A DNA stretch of 64,000 nucleotides. Source: JBBDMX01 sp040878035 (GTDB taxonomy: Bacteria > Planctomycetota > Phycisphaerae > Phycisphaerales > Phycisphaeraceae). The position numbers were made by a program, and so were the translations under genes. Shown piece by piece: positions 34,609 through 45,000 of the stretch (position 1 is its first letter; every line of letters starts with the position of its first letter). Under the pieces are notes generated by a model, which saw only the letters and a program-made list of their open reading frames with translations, was not told the DNA's origin and searched no databases. Location: NCBI GenBank assembly GCA_040878035.1, contig JBBDMX010000099.1:1-64000 (forward strand). Reading direction: 5' to 3'.

Positions 34609-34870
34609 GGCCCAAACGCCGAATCGATCGGTGCAGGGCCGTCCTGGAAGTGCTTTCCGCCCCTTTTCTTCCGGCCCGGCGCGGGAATGACGGACACGAA
34701 GCGCCGCTCTGCTCCACGAGGCTTGGCTTGCAGCCGCGCTATCACGCGGAATCTTCACGAAGGGGGGTCCTGCGCTTCGCACCGATACCCCGGCACGCCT
34801 TGCAGACGGGACAGGCCGGGGCTTGACCGAAGGCGGCCAGCAGTGCCGCCGTGGTGAGAGACTGGATCGT

Positions 34871-35887
34871 TCAGCCCTTGACCGCGCCGAGTTGAATGCC
34901 TTTGACCAGGTACTTCTGGAGGACGATGAAGACCAGGACCATGGGGATGACGGACATGGTGACGGCGGCCATGAGGAGGTTGGTTTCCTGGCCGGCGGTG
35001 GAGTCGAAGTACATCAGGCCGATGGGCAGGGTGTACTTGTGCTCGCTGCGGAGCATGACCAGGGGCCAGAAGAAGCTGTTGTAGTTGCCCATGTAGGTGA
35101 AGATGGCCAGGGTGATCAGGCCGGGGCGGGAGAGGGGGAGGATGATGTCCCAGTAGAGTCGCCACTTGCTGGCGCCGTCGATCTCGGCGGCCTCGTCGAG
35201 ACTGGAAGGAATGGTGAGCATGAACTGGCGCAGCAGGAACGTACCAAAGGCGGAGAACGCCCCGGGCAGGATCAGGCCGACCATCGAGTCCACCAGGCCC
35301 AGTTCGATCATGATCTGGTAGTTGGGGATCATCATGACCAGACCCGGTAGCATCATGGTGCAGAGGTAAAGGACAAAGACCTTGTCGCGGCCGGGCCACT
35401 GGAGGCGGGCGAAGGAGAAAGCCGCCAGCGAACTGGTGAAGACTTGAAGAAACGTGACCCAGGCGGCCACGAAGAGGCTGTTCCAATAGTAGCGTGCAAA
35501 GGGGATCGCGCTAAAGACATCCTGGTAATTGCGTGGCACGTTGAAGAGCTCAAAGCCAAAGATGCGCAGCGGCGCCCATTCGACGCTCGCGGGCAACCAC
35601 GTGTCCAGGCCGACCTCCTGAAGCTGCTTGAGGCTGGTGAGGACCATCCAGGTGAAGGGCAGCACCATGGCAAAGCTCATGACCGCCAGGACCATGTGCA
35701 ATGCGGAGGTGCCCAGGAAGCGTTTGGCGGCGATGCTGGGTTTGACCGGCAGGTCGGGCAGCGGGCGGGGCTTGGGGTCGGACGGGCGCAGGGCGGCCTG
35801 GGCGTCGATGGCGGCGGCGGGGAAGGTGGACGCCGGCGTGGTGGGCTCGGCGGTGCCGGGGTTCGAGTTGGCCAGGGGATCGCTCAT
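34871..35887 (-). CDS. Carbohydrate ABC transporter permease (MalG-like)
   Basis: 338 residues. A polar Pro-rich N-terminus of about 55 residues precedes six TM helices. The EAA loop motif DEAAEIDGASKWRLYWDIILP (about 229) contacts the ATPase and is typical of CUT1 sugar importers. The start codon overlaps the stop of the upstream permease (ATGA), so translation is coupled. It is the third gene of a binding protein-permease-permease set. Another ORF start further upstream only overlaps the previous gene in a different frame. Confidence 0.92.
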   Translation of the reverse strand: MSDPLANSNPGTAEPTTPASTFPAAAIDAQAALRPSDPKPRPLPDLPVKPSIAAKRFLGTSALHMVLAVMSFAMVLPFTWMVLTSLKQLQEVGLDTWLPASVEWAPLRIFGFELFNVPRNYQDVFSAIPFARYYWNSLFVAAWVTFLQVFTSSLAAFSFARLQWPGRDKVFVLYLCTMMLPGLVMMIPNYQIMIELGLVDSMVGLILPGAFSAFGTFLLRQFMLTIPSSLDEAAEIDGASKWRLYWDIILPLSRPGLITLAIFTYMGNYNSFFWPLVMLRSEHKYTLPIGLMYFDSTAGQETNLLMAAVTMSVIPMVLVFIVLQKYLVKGIQLGAVKG

Positions 35888-37377
35888 TCGTTGACGTATT
35901 TGTTGCCGAATTTCCAGTTGAACATCGTGACGCTGAAGACCAGGAGGAACAGGGCCCAGGCGGTGGCGGAAGCGAAGCTGAGCCGGCCGGTGTCGAACCC
36001 CTCGGTATAGATGAAGTAGGCCAGGGTGGTGGTGGAGCCGGCGGGGCCGCCCTTGGTCATGACCCGCGCCATTTCGAAGCCGCCCTGGAGTCCGCCGATA
36101 GTGCTCATCACCGCGATGAAGAAGGTGGTGGGCGCCAGTTGAGGCCAGGTGACGTGCCAGAATTTCTGGAATCGGCTGGCGCCGTCGATGTTGGCGGCCT
36201 CGTAGAGCTCCTCGGGGACGTTGGTCAGGGCCGCCAGGTAGAGGAGCATGTTGTTGGAGCCGATAGCGCCCCAGAATCCCATGATCATGATGGCGGGCTT
36301 GGCCCAGTTGTAGTCCGCCAGCCAGGTGGGCGAACCGAGTCCGCCGGGTCGTGCCGCCAGATCGGGCAGGTTCCATGCCACCGCCGCCAGGCCCAGCAGG
36401 ACGAACTGGAAGACCATGACAAAGAGCGCCAGCATCAGGGACGTGCCGGTGCCGGCGCTAGGCCGGCTGGGGAAGTCACGGCCGGCGCCGGCGACGCGGA
36501 CTCCCTGCCAGAGGATGACCGCCAGGACACCGGCGGTAAGCCAGAGGGCCTGTCCGCGCGTGGTGCTCCACACCCACGCCATGACCGTGGGCAGGAGCAG
36601 CAGGATGAGGGGCAGGATCAGGGCGGCGCTGCCCGCATCGCCATCGCTCCACATCTGCCGCAGCTTGGACAGCGACCAGGCCAGCAGCAGGACGATGAGG
36701 GCAAAGCCAAGCCACAGCCCCAGGTGCAAGGCGCTGGGCGGCATGGCATTGACGGCGCTGGTGGCGGCGTCCATGACGGGGCGTACGCCGGCGTTGATGG
36801 GCCCGGTTTCCGGGTTGTAGAGCTTCTTCCAGAGGATGTACGTGGCGACGCCGGCGGTGAAGTGGGGCGCGTAAAAGAGGGTGCGGTAGGCGGTGACGCC
36901 GCCGGAGAGTCCCAGGACGACGACCACGCCCGCCAGGCCGACCATGAGGATGGCCATGCCCGTGCCGCCCATGCCCACGACGGTGAGCATGGCGACGCTG
37001 ACGATGAGTCCGAAGGTGGCGCAGACCCACAGGTAGACGCGCCTCCCGCCGCCGCGCGTGTCCTTACTGAGCAGGATGGCGGCGCCCAGGGACGCGGCGA
37101 TGCCAAAGGGAATGCCCATCATCAGGAAGAGCGTGTTGCCGAAGTAGCGGAGGAAGTCGCCCTCGCGGATGAGGCGGATGAAATTGCCCAGGCCGACGAA
37201 TTCGAGCTTGGCGTCGGGCTTCCACATGTTGTGCAGGCGCAGGTCCCAGTTGGTGAACGCCAGCATGATGGCAAAAAGCACGGGAAAGACGACGAACACC
37301 AGCATGCCGCAGATATTGGGCGTCAGGAAGGCCAGGCCCAGAATGAGATTGCGGGCTTGCTTGCGGCGGGAAATCAT
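35884..37377 (-). CDS. Carbohydrate ABC transporter permease (MalF-like), enlarged
   Basis: 497 residues, far longer than the usual 290-320. The N-terminal TM has LAFLTPNICGMLVFVVFPVLF. The C-terminal EAA loop is ELYEAANIDGASRFQKFWHVTWP (cited in two parts: ELYEAANIDGAS, then FQKFWHVTWP). Between them the protein carries extra hydrophobic segments (about 113-150 and 225-335), giving more than six TM helices. MalF also has an insert, but that one is periplasmic rather than membrane-embedded, so the architecture is unusual. The start overlaps the stop of the binding-protein gene (ATGA). Confidence 0.88.
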   Translation of the reverse strand: MISRRKQARNLILGLAFLTPNICGMLVFVVFPVLFAIMLAFTNWDLRLHNMWKPDAKLEFVGLGNFIRLIREGDFLRYFGNTLFLMMGIPFGIAASLGAAILLSKDTRGGGRRVYLWVCATFGLIVSVAMLTVVGMGGTGMAILMVGLAGVVVVLGLSGGVTAYRTLFYAPHFTAGVATYILWKKLYNPETGPINAGVRPVMDAATSAVNAMPPSALHLGLWLGFALIVLLLAWSLSKLRQMWSDGDAGSAALILPLILLLLPTVMAWVWSTTRGQALWLTAGVLAVILWQGVRVAGAGRDFPSRPSAGTGTSLMLALFVMVFQFVLLGLAAVAWNLPDLAARPGGLGSPTWLADYNWAKPAIMIMGFWGAIGSNNMLLYLAALTNVPEELYEAANIDGASRFQKFWHVTWPQLAPTTFFIAVMSTIGGLQGGFEMARVMTKGGPAGSTTTLAYFIYTEGFDTGRLSFASATAWALFLLVFSVTMFNWKFGNKYVNE

Positions 37378-38903
37378 GGGGCGTTCTCGTCCGTCTCTGG
37401 CGCCGCCTGATTGGTGCGGCGATAGTACGCGCGATAGAAAGTGCTGGTGACCAGTTCCAGCGGGATCGCTTTGCCTTGGGCTTTGTACTGATCGATCAGC
37501 TTCTGCTGCTGCACAAGCTGGTCGTAGCGGGCCCTGAGCTTGGGCTGTTCTTGGAGCGAGCGAGCAATCTCCGCGTTGACGCGCTGGGCCACTTCCGCCG
37601 CAGCTTCCTTGGCGGAGCGCATGTCATTCATAAACAACTCGTGGACCCTGTTGACTTCGCGATTGGCGATGGTGTCGAGCACGAACGGGCTGTAGTCGCC
37701 GCCGATGGCGATGTCCTGGGCCGCGTTGAAGAACATTTCGTGGCAGCCCCATTCGTTGGGGTGGTCCGGCGGACGGTTAAACAACTCGGTCTGGGCGTAT
37801 TGCGGAATGGGTGGCAGAGCGTCGGCGTCACGGACGATCTGCATGTTGTAATCTTCGCTGGCGAGAAAGGCCTGGAACAGCCGCGCCAGTTCGGGGTTGG
37901 GGCTGCCGATGTACATGCCCGCGGCGCGCGTGGCGATGGTGGTGCTGGGGAACCCGCCGTGCGGCGGCTCGGAAACGCTCAGCGCCAGGGGGCCGCCCTG
38001 GGGGTCCTTGAACTTGCGAAGCTGGATCAGGGCATAGCGCCCGCTGTAGAACATGGCGAAGTTGCCGCTGTTGAACAACTGGAGTGTCGGCCCGCCGTAG
38101 CCCTGCTGGGTGTCAAATCCCTGCCGATCCGCGGCCGTTGGCAGCAGGTGATCGACATAAGTCCACTTGTAGACGCGCTCGAGCACCGCAACGAACCGCG
38201 GATCGTCCAGTGTGCAGCGCGTCCCGGTTTCGTTGAACTTGCCCAGGCCCAGACTGCGATACATCAGTTCCAGCACGACGCCATCGGCGAAGAAAACGGT
38301 GCGCCGCTGCCCCGGTGGGTTGGCGGCCTCGACCAGTTGCTTGCCGATCGCCTCGAACTGGTCAAACGTCCACCGCTTGGGCGGCACGGGCACGCCGTAT
38401 TTCTCGAACGTCCCCTTGTGGATCCAGTACATCGTCACCGCGACGTTGCAGGGGAACATGTACTGCCGGCCGTCCAGGGTAATCTCCGGCTCGATCGCGG
38501 CGTAGGTGTAGGAGGGGTCGAACTTGAGCTGCCGGCCCCAGTCCGTAACGTCGCGCAAAAGGCCGATCGATTGGAAGTAGCGCATGCCCGTGCCGCTACC
38601 GATGTCCAACAGGTCGCCCGCCACGCCGCTGACGCCCTGGATCACCTGCTTGGACACTTCGCGGTTGGCGGTATCCAGGCGCAGGCGCACGGCCGGCTCA
38701 GGCTTGCCCTCGGCGCCCGGCACCGTGTAGCCGTTCTTCACCAGCCACTGGTGGAACAATTCCACCTGCATGTCCCGGGCCGGATTGCGGTCGGTCACCC
38801 AATAAATCACCGGCACCTCGCTCTGCTGGTCGGGATACGACCACCAGGTTCCAAAGGCGGCGGCAGCGAGCACCACGGCAATAGCGGCAAAAAGAAGCTT
38901 CAT
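37374..38903 (-). CDS. Extracellular solute-binding protein of a sugar ABC importer
   Basis: 509 residues. The N-terminal signal or anchor (LLFAAIAVVLAAAAFG) has no lipobox. The mature part has the family-1 binding-protein pattern: VPVIYWVTDRNP, VAGDLLDIGSGTG, YMFPCNVAVTMYWIHKG, WTFDQFEAIGKQL and FAMFYSGRYALIQL. A helical C-terminal extension (ARYDQLVQQQKLIDQYKAQ) is unusual. It is the first gene of the coupled importer; an ATP-binding subunit is absent, so a shared MsmX-type ATPase elsewhere is inferred. Sequence upstream of this ATG in the same frame is the shadow of the divergent yqiJ-like gene. Confidence 0.88.
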   Translation of the reverse strand: MKLLFAAIAVVLAAAAFGTWWSYPDQQSEVPVIYWVTDRNPARDMQVELFHQWLVKNGYTVPGAEGKPEPAVRLRLDTANREVSKQVIQGVSGVAGDLLDIGSGTGMRYFQSIGLLRDVTDWGRQLKFDPSYTYAAIEPEITLDGRQYMFPCNVAVTMYWIHKGTFEKYGVPVPPKRWTFDQFEAIGKQLVEAANPPGQRRTVFFADGVVLELMYRSLGLGKFNETGTRCTLDDPRFVAVLERVYKWTYVDHLLPTAADRQGFDTQQGYGGPTLQLFNSGNFAMFYSGRYALIQLRKFKDPQGGPLALSVSEPPHGGFPSTTIATRAAGMYIGSPNPELARLFQAFLASEDYNMQIVRDADALPPIPQYAQTELFNRPPDHPNEWGCHEMFFNAAQDIAIGGDYSPFVLDTIANREVNRVHELFMNDMRSAKEAAAEVAQRVNAEIARSLQEQPKLRARYDQLVQQQKLIDQYKAQGKAIPLELVTSTFYRAYYRRTNQAAPETDENAP

Positions 38904-38962
38904 GCAATCGCGCGATCTTACGACAAATCGCTCCATACTGCCATTGCGCAAGTGAGCCCTGG

Positions 38963-38996
38963 AGCCAGGGGACCCGCCGGAGGTCTCCTGGCTTTT
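38963..38996 (+). terminator. 12-bp hairpin plus T-run upstream of the flotillin cluster
   Basis: AGCCAGGGGACC pairs with GGTCTCCTGGCT (one G-U), with a 7-nt loop, then TTTT. It lies on the plus strand about 100 bp before the yqiJ-like start, where no plus-strand gene ends. It could be an attenuator in the leader of the flotillin operon, or a REP-like hairpin. Confidence 0.5.
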
Positions 38997-39098
38997 ATCC
39001 CGTAACGGTTGTGGACCCCGGCATGCGGCGGTACCATGATTCCACTCGGTACGCGACCATGCCGAGCGCCCGGGGAACCGGGCCTTCGGGGACATGTG

Positions 39099-39764
39099 AT
39101 GCAGGAACTGCTTGATGCCATCGCCTCTCCGGTAAACCTGGCTCTCACCGTGCTGCTGGGCTTGGCGGTCCTCTACTGGCTGCTGGTCATCTTCGGGGCC
39201 TTGACGATCGATGCCCTGGACTTTGACATGGATGGCCCGGGCGATCTGCCCGACGGCGGCGACATCGATCTGCCGGCGCACGGCACCGACGACCTGGCGC
39301 ACGCCGCCATGAGCCTCTCCTGGCTTCGCTTCTTCAACGTCGGCACCGTCCCGCTGATGTTCCTCCTGTCTATCTTCCTGCTCATGCTCTGGCTCGCCGG
39401 CGTCATCCTCCACCCTGTGATCGGTGCCTGGGGCGTCCTGTTCCAGATTCTGCTGCTGGTGCCCATGGCTCTCGCCGCGGCTCTGATCACCAAGGTGCTG
39501 ACGATGCCGCTGGCCACGATCTTCCGCCGCATGCGCGAACAGGAGGAAGCCGAGCGCCGGGTCGTCATGGTCGGCCAGCGCGCCCGCGTGGTTTCCACCA
39601 GGCTCACCGATCGCTACGGGCAAGTCGAGGTGGAGACCAACGGCTCGCCCTTGCGGCTCAACGCCCGCGTCACCGAGGCGGGCCAGGAACTCAAACGTGG
39701 CGACGAGGTGATCCTCGTCGCCGAGGACGAACAAGGCAAGTTCTTCATTGTCCGGGGCCTATAA
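39099..39764 (+). CDS. YqiJ-like inner-membrane protein with OB-fold (NfeD-related)
   Basis: 221 residues. An N-terminal TM (ALTVLLGLAVLYWLLVIFG), an acidic loop (DFDMDGPGDLPDGGDID), then three TM helices (VPLMFLLSIFLLMLWLAG and following) are followed by a cytoplasmic OB-fold (VVMVGQRARVVSTRLTDRYG through GDEVILVAEDEQGKFFIV). It has the layout of YqiJ/DUF1449, which is related to NfeD proteins that pair with flotillin/SPFH proteins. The stop is 18 bp before the flotillin gene, confirming the pairing here. An ATG directly after GTG is chosen because the TM begins within it. Confidence 0.85.
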   Translation: MQELLDAIASPVNLALTVLLGLAVLYWLLVIFGALTIDALDFDMDGPGDLPDGGDIDLPAHGTDDLAHAAMSLSWLRFFNVGTVPLMFLLSIFLLMLWLAGVILHPVIGAWGVLFQILLLVPMALAAALITKVLTMPLATIFRRMREQEEAERRVVMVGQRARVVSTRLTDRYGQVEVETNGSPLRLNARVTEAGQELKRGDEVILVAEDEQGKFFIVRGL

Positions 39765-39782
39765 GCCCCAGGAGCTGAGACG

Positions 39783-41843
39783 TTGACGCAAGCATTGACC
39801 GTATTGGTCGCAGCCGCCTTGGCGGTCTTCATCCTGGGCCTGCTGATCACCATCGTCAAGTGTTACCGCAAGGTCGAGCCGGGCACCGCCATGGTCCGGC
39901 GCGGCTACGGCGGACCGCGCGTGTCCTTCAACGGCATGCTCGTGTTCCCCATCTTCCACCGTGCCGACGTGATGGACGTCTCGGTCAAGCGCGTGGAGAT
40001 TTACCGCCACGGCTCGGAGGGCCTGATCTGCAAGGACAACGTCCGCGCCGACATCAAGGTCGCCTTCTTCATGCGCGTCAACAACGTCGAGAAGGACGTG
40101 CTCCAGGTCGCCGACTCGCTGGGTGTCCGCCGCGCCAGCGACCAGGCCGAACTGGTGGAGCTGTTTGACGCCAAGTTCTCCGAAGCTCTCAAGACCGTGG
40201 GCAAGAAGTTCGACTTCACTGAGCTTTACACCGAACGCGACCGCTTCAAGGACGAGATTCTGGCGCACATCGGCACCGACTTGAACGGCTACGTGCTCGA
40301 CGATGCCGCCGTCGATTACCTCGAGCAGACCGACCTGGCGCAGCTTGATCCCAACAACATTCTCGATGCCGAGGGCATTAAGAAGATCGCCGACCTGACG
40401 GCCCGCGAGGCGATCCGCGCCAACGAGATCAACCGCGAGAAGGAAAAGACGATCAAGAAGCAGGACGTCGAGGCCCGCGAGACGATCCTGGAGCTGGAGC
40501 GTCAGCAGGCCGACGCCGAGTCCAAGCAGCAGCGTGAGATCGCCGTGGTCCGCGCCCGCGAGCAGGCCGAGGCCGACAAGGTGCGTGAGGAGGAGCGGCT
40601 CAAGGCCCAGCGCGCGCGCATTACGACCGAGGAGGAGCTGGGCATCGCCGAGGAGAACAAGCAGCGGCAGGTGCTGGTGGCGCTTCGCTCCAAGGAGCGT
40701 ACCGACGGCATCGAGCAGGAGCGCGTGACACGCGAGCGCGACCTGGAGGCGACCGACCGCGAGCGCGTCGTCGAGCTGGCGCGCATCGACAAGGAAAAGG
40801 CGCTGGAAGTCGAGCGCAAGAAGATTCAGGACGTGATCCGCGAGCGCGTGGTGGTCGAGCGTGCGGTGGTCGAGGAGCAGCAGCGCATCCACGACACCGA
40901 GGAGCTGATGACCGCCGAGCGCGCCAAGCAGGTGAAGGTGATTGGCGCCACCGCGCTGGCGGAAGAGAGCAAGATCAAAGAGGTCAAGATGGCCGAGGCT
41001 TCGCGGGAGGCCTCCAAGTTCCAGGCGGACGAGATTCTCATCGAGGCTGAGGCCAACCGTCAGTCGGCCGAGAAGCAGGCGCAGGGCAAGATGAAGCTGG
41101 CGGAGGCGACCAGAGCCGAGGCGGCGGCGGGCGGGTTGGCGGAGGCCGAAGTGCTCGACGCCAAGGCCGGGGCGATCCGCAACTACGGCACGGCGGAAGC
41201 CGACGTCGTGGCCGCCAAGGGGCTGGCCGAAGCCAAGGCACTGCAGCAGAAGTATGAGGCCGAGGCCACCGGCGTCGCTGCCAAGGCCGACGCCATGAAG
41301 AAACTCGACGGCGTCGGACGCGACCACGAGGAGTTCAAACTCCGCCTCAACAAGGACCGCGACATCGAGATCGCCGCCATCAACATCCAGCGTGACGTCG
41401 CCGCCGAGCAGGCCAAGGTCCTGGGCGAGGCGCTCAAGCAGGCCAATATCGACATCGTCGGAGGGGACAGCGCCTTCTTCGACCGCATCGTCAACTCCAT
41501 CACCGCCGGCAAGCAGGTCGATCGTTTCGTGGGCAACTCCGATACCGCCCGCTTGGTGCGCGACACTTTCTTCAGCGGCAACGGCGAGGGCTTCGGCCAG
41601 CGCCTGCGCGAATTCAGCGAGCAGTTCGGCGTCAGCGCCGAGGACCTCAAGAACCTGACGGTCTCGGCCCTGCTGGCGAAACTGCTGGCGCAGAGTGCTG
41701 ACGGCACGCTCACCGACGAGCTGCGCCGCATGATCGGCTACGCCCAGAGCCGCGGTCTGGCAGATCGGCCGGTGCACGATATCGCCGCGGTCACCACCAC
41801 GACCACCGTGGCCTCAGCCGCTAAGCCCAAGAGCAGGAACTAG
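39783..41843 (+). CDS. YqiK-like flotillin (SPFH/Band 7 protein)
   Basis: 686 residues. An N-terminal membrane segment (LVAAALAVFILGLLITIV) is followed by the SPFH domain: KVEPGTAMVRRGYGGPRVSFNG, then IFHRADVMDVSVKRVEI and NVRADIKVAFFMRV (about 30-190). A very long Glu/Ala/Lys coiled coil (about 215-560) and a C-terminal oligomerisation region (IDIVGGDSAFFDRIVNSITAG) follow. Flotillins form membrane microdomain scaffolds. The TTG start has AGGAG eight bases upstream. It is translated between the yqiJ-like and AAA+ genes, a three-gene cluster. Confidence 0.92.
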   Translation: MTQALTVLVAAALAVFILGLLITIVKCYRKVEPGTAMVRRGYGGPRVSFNGMLVFPIFHRADVMDVSVKRVEIYRHGSEGLICKDNVRADIKVAFFMRVNNVEKDVLQVADSLGVRRASDQAELVELFDAKFSEALKTVGKKFDFTELYTERDRFKDEILAHIGTDLNGYVLDDAAVDYLEQTDLAQLDPNNILDAEGIKKIADLTAREAIRANEINREKEKTIKKQDVEARETILELERQQADAESKQQREIAVVRAREQAEADKVREEERLKAQRARITTEEELGIAEENKQRQVLVALRSKERTDGIEQERVTRERDLEATDRERVVELARIDKEKALEVERKKIQDVIRERVVVERAVVEEQQRIHDTEELMTAERAKQVKVIGATALAEESKIKEVKMAEASREASKFQADEILIEAEANRQSAEKQAQGKMKLAEATRAEAAAGGLAEAEVLDAKAGAIRNYGTAEADVVAAKGLAEAKALQQKYEAEATGVAAKADAMKKLDGVGRDHEEFKLRLNKDRDIEIAAINIQRDVAAEQAKVLGEALKQANIDIVGGDSAFFDRIVNSITAGKQVDRFVGNSDTARLVRDTFFSGNGEGFGQRLREFSEQFGVSAEDLKNLTVSALLAKLLAQSADGTLTDELRRMIGYAQSRGLADRPVHDIAAVTTTTTVASAAKPKSRN

Positions 41844-41867
41844 ACCTGCCCCGTTGCGCCATGGGCA

Positions 41868-41909
41868 AACTCCCTCTCCCTTCTTAAGGAGAGGGCTGGG
41901 GTGAGGGAT
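41868..41909. repeat. CCCTCTCCC-type palindrome between flotillin and ATPase genes
   Basis: CTCCCTCTCCCTTCTTAAGG pairs with GGAGAGGG, followed by GGGGTGAGGG. It is a third copy of the family at 11-46 and 126-178. Confidence 0.7.
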
Positions 41910-42003
41910 TCAACGGATTAACATGGCTGGAATGACGCAAGTATCCCAGCCGATGGGGCTGCGGCCGTGCTGGTGCAAGCACCGAAATTAGGTCCAGGGC
42001 ACG

Positions 42004-45000
42004 ATGGCTGAAACCGACTCCAATACAACCGCCCCCCAGAGCGCCGCGCCGCCGTCGGCGCCGCTGGACATCGATCAGGGCGCCTATCAGGTCCTGCGCG
42101 ACCGCCTGCTCGCCTCGGGGCGCGAGCTGCGCGAGCGCGTGAACAAGCTCAACGCCCAACGCATCGACGTGTTCGGCGGCATCCCCACCCAACTGCTCAC
42201 CACCGAGCAGATCACCACCAGCCACAACTGCGTCCCGCGCGACATGGCGGCCTTCGGCGACCGCTTTGTCTTTGGCTACAACGTGCGCTTCGGACTCAAG
42301 CAGGAAATCGACCTGCCCGATGTCTTTGCCTGCGCCCGCTTCGATGGCCAGCGCTTCCACGAGGAGCCTATCACCTTCATCGCCGACGTCGTCTTCCGCA
42401 AGGAGTTCCAGGACCTCTACCGCTTCTACAAGCACGCCCTTTTCACCAAGTTCTTCAGTCATGGGCCGCACCTGTACATGAAGTTCCGCGTTGGGCGGAA
42501 CATGGACGACTTTAAGGCATTCAAGTGGGCCATCAGCCCCGACAAACTCACGTACATCGACAACCGGTCTGACCACGAGGTCCGCTATCCACAACAGCAC
42601 TCCTTCGACTGGAATCGCGTCACCCGCGACATGCTCCGGCCGGGCAAGAACCCGCACTACGCCATTGATGACTGCCTGTTCGTCGAGACCACCGGCGGGG
42701 ACCTGACCATCAAGATCGAGGACAACACCGAGCACGGCCGGGGCATCTACAGCGAGCCGGTGGACGACCCCAGCCAGAGCCCCGACGACGCCGAGATCAG
42801 CTACGCCCTGCACGGGAACCTCGTATTGCTGCGCATCCGTCCGTTCGGCGAAGACGGCCACCGCCACTTCATCTTCAACCGCAAGCTGCGCGAGGTCATT
42901 CGCCAGGACTTCATCGCCGACGCCTGCCAGGCGCTGCCCGACGACCACGGCCTGATCTTCGCCGGCGGGTACTACCTGGCCTCCGGCAGGCACCATGTCT
43001 TCCCCAACATGCCCGCGCGCCTGACCTTCGAGAAACGCATCGCCAGCCCCAACGGCGAAGACTACCTCTACGTCATGTACGACCGCGGCGAAGGCTTGTA
43101 CGTGCTGATGCCCTACAACGTCATCGAGCAGCGCGTCGATACGCCCATCGTCTGCTCAGGCTACAGCATTTTCGACAACGGCCGGCTCGTATTCTTCAAG
43201 GCGCACGAAGAGCCGCAGCGGCACCACGCGCTCCAGATCTGGCAGACCCCCTTTGTCGCCGCGGACTTCCCCGTCGAACGCAAAAGCGATTCACGCCTCT
43301 ACCAGATCGGCAACCGCGACATCGTCCGCGGCATGGCCGAGTGCACTCGGCTGCTCCAGTTGATCGAGCGCGAGCAGCTCTACGCCGAGCTGTACCTCGA
43401 CATCGTCAAGGCGGCGTCGGCGATGCTCGACGGGTATCACTGGCTCAATGAGCCGGCATCCTTCCAACTGGCGCAGGTGATCACGCAAATCCGCGACACC
43501 GGCCAAGCCGCCGTCAGCGAGTACGAGAAAGTCGTCCGCCTCCGCAAGGCGTCCCAGGACGCCCTGGCGCAAGAGCAGGAGCGCACGCGCAACCTGATCA
43601 GCGAGAACGCCGCGCGGCTTTACAACGGCGTCGATGCGTTCGTCAAGTCGCTGGCGCTCCTGCGCGAGGCGCGCGGTCGAATCATCGGCCTCAAGGATGT
43701 CCGCTACATCGATGCCTCGCAGGTGGAGGAACTGGAAGGCCAGATCACTGAGCAGACGGGCGAACTGAGCCGCCGGGCGGTGGAGTTCCTGCTCAAGCCC
43801 GACTCGCTGGCGCCCTATGCGTCACGCGGCGAGCAGTTCGCGCAGATGATCGGCGCGGTGGAACGTGTGGTCGAAGCCAAGGCCCTGTCGGAGAAAATCG
43901 AGACCGCCGCCGGCGAGTTGGAGATGCTCATCGAGATCGTGAGCAACCTGCGCATCGAGGACGCGACGCAGCGGACGACGATCGTGGACAGCATTTCGGC
44001 GGTGTTCGCGACTCTCAACGCCTCGCGGCAGGCGTTGCGCAACCGCATCGCCGAACTGGGCCGCGCCGAGGGCGCCGCCGAGTTCAACAGCCAGCTCCGC
44101 CTGCTGGCTCAGAGCGTGTCCAATTACCTGGACCTGTGCGACACGCCGGAGAAGGTGGACAACTACCTGACCAAGATGATGGTGCAGTTGGAGGAACTGG
44201 AAGGTCGCTTTGCCGAGTTTGACGATTTGGTGGTGCAACTGGCCCAGACGCGCAACGAAGTGGTCACGGCGTTCGAGCAGCGCAAGTTACAGATCACCGA
44301 GCGGCGCAACCGCCGGGCCATCGCGCTGGCGCAGGCGGCCGACCGCATCCTGGCGGGCATCAAGTCGCGCGTCGACGCCATGGACTCGATCCAGCAGATC
44401 CACGGCTACTTCGCCTCGGACCTGATGATCGACAAGGTGCGCGACATTCTCGAGGAACTGGCGTCGATTCAGGACACCGTCCGCGCCGACGACATCCAGT
44501 CCCGGCTCAAGAGCATCCGCGAAGACGCTGTTCGCCAGCTCAAGGACCGCCAGGATCTCCAGGCCGAGGGGCCCAACACTATTCGCTTCGGCCGGCACGT
44601 ATTCTCCGTCAACACCCAACCGATCGAGCTGACGCTGGTCCGCCGTGATGCGGGCATGCAGCTTCACATCAACGGCACGCGTTTTTTCGATCCCGTAGAG
44701 GACGCCGGGCTGCTTGACACGCGCGAGGCGTGGGACCAGGAACTGGTGAGCGAGCGCGACGAGGTCTATCGCGCTGAATACCTGGCGTACAAGATGCTGC
44801 CCTGGGTGACGAATCTGCCCGAGAATGAGCGGCGCGAGCTGCTGGATGAATCGAGCCTCGCCCTGCTGCAACGTGTGCAGCAGTTCATGGCCACGCGTTA
44901 CGCCGAGGGCTACACCAAGGGCGTGCACGACGCCGACGCCACCGTCCTCCTGCGGCAGTTGATCGACCTGTCGGCAACCATCGGCCTGCTCCGCTACTCG

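Noticed and set aside
38960..38990. B12-box-like sequence (AGCCAGGAGACCTCC) on the minus strand before the binding-protein gene
   Set aside because: It is one arm of a perfect hairpin; the rest of a cobalamin riboswitch is missing.
39759..41777. 672-residue minus-strand ORF
   Set aside because: Antisense to the flotillin coiled coil; Leu-rich translation results from reversed Glu/Lys codons.
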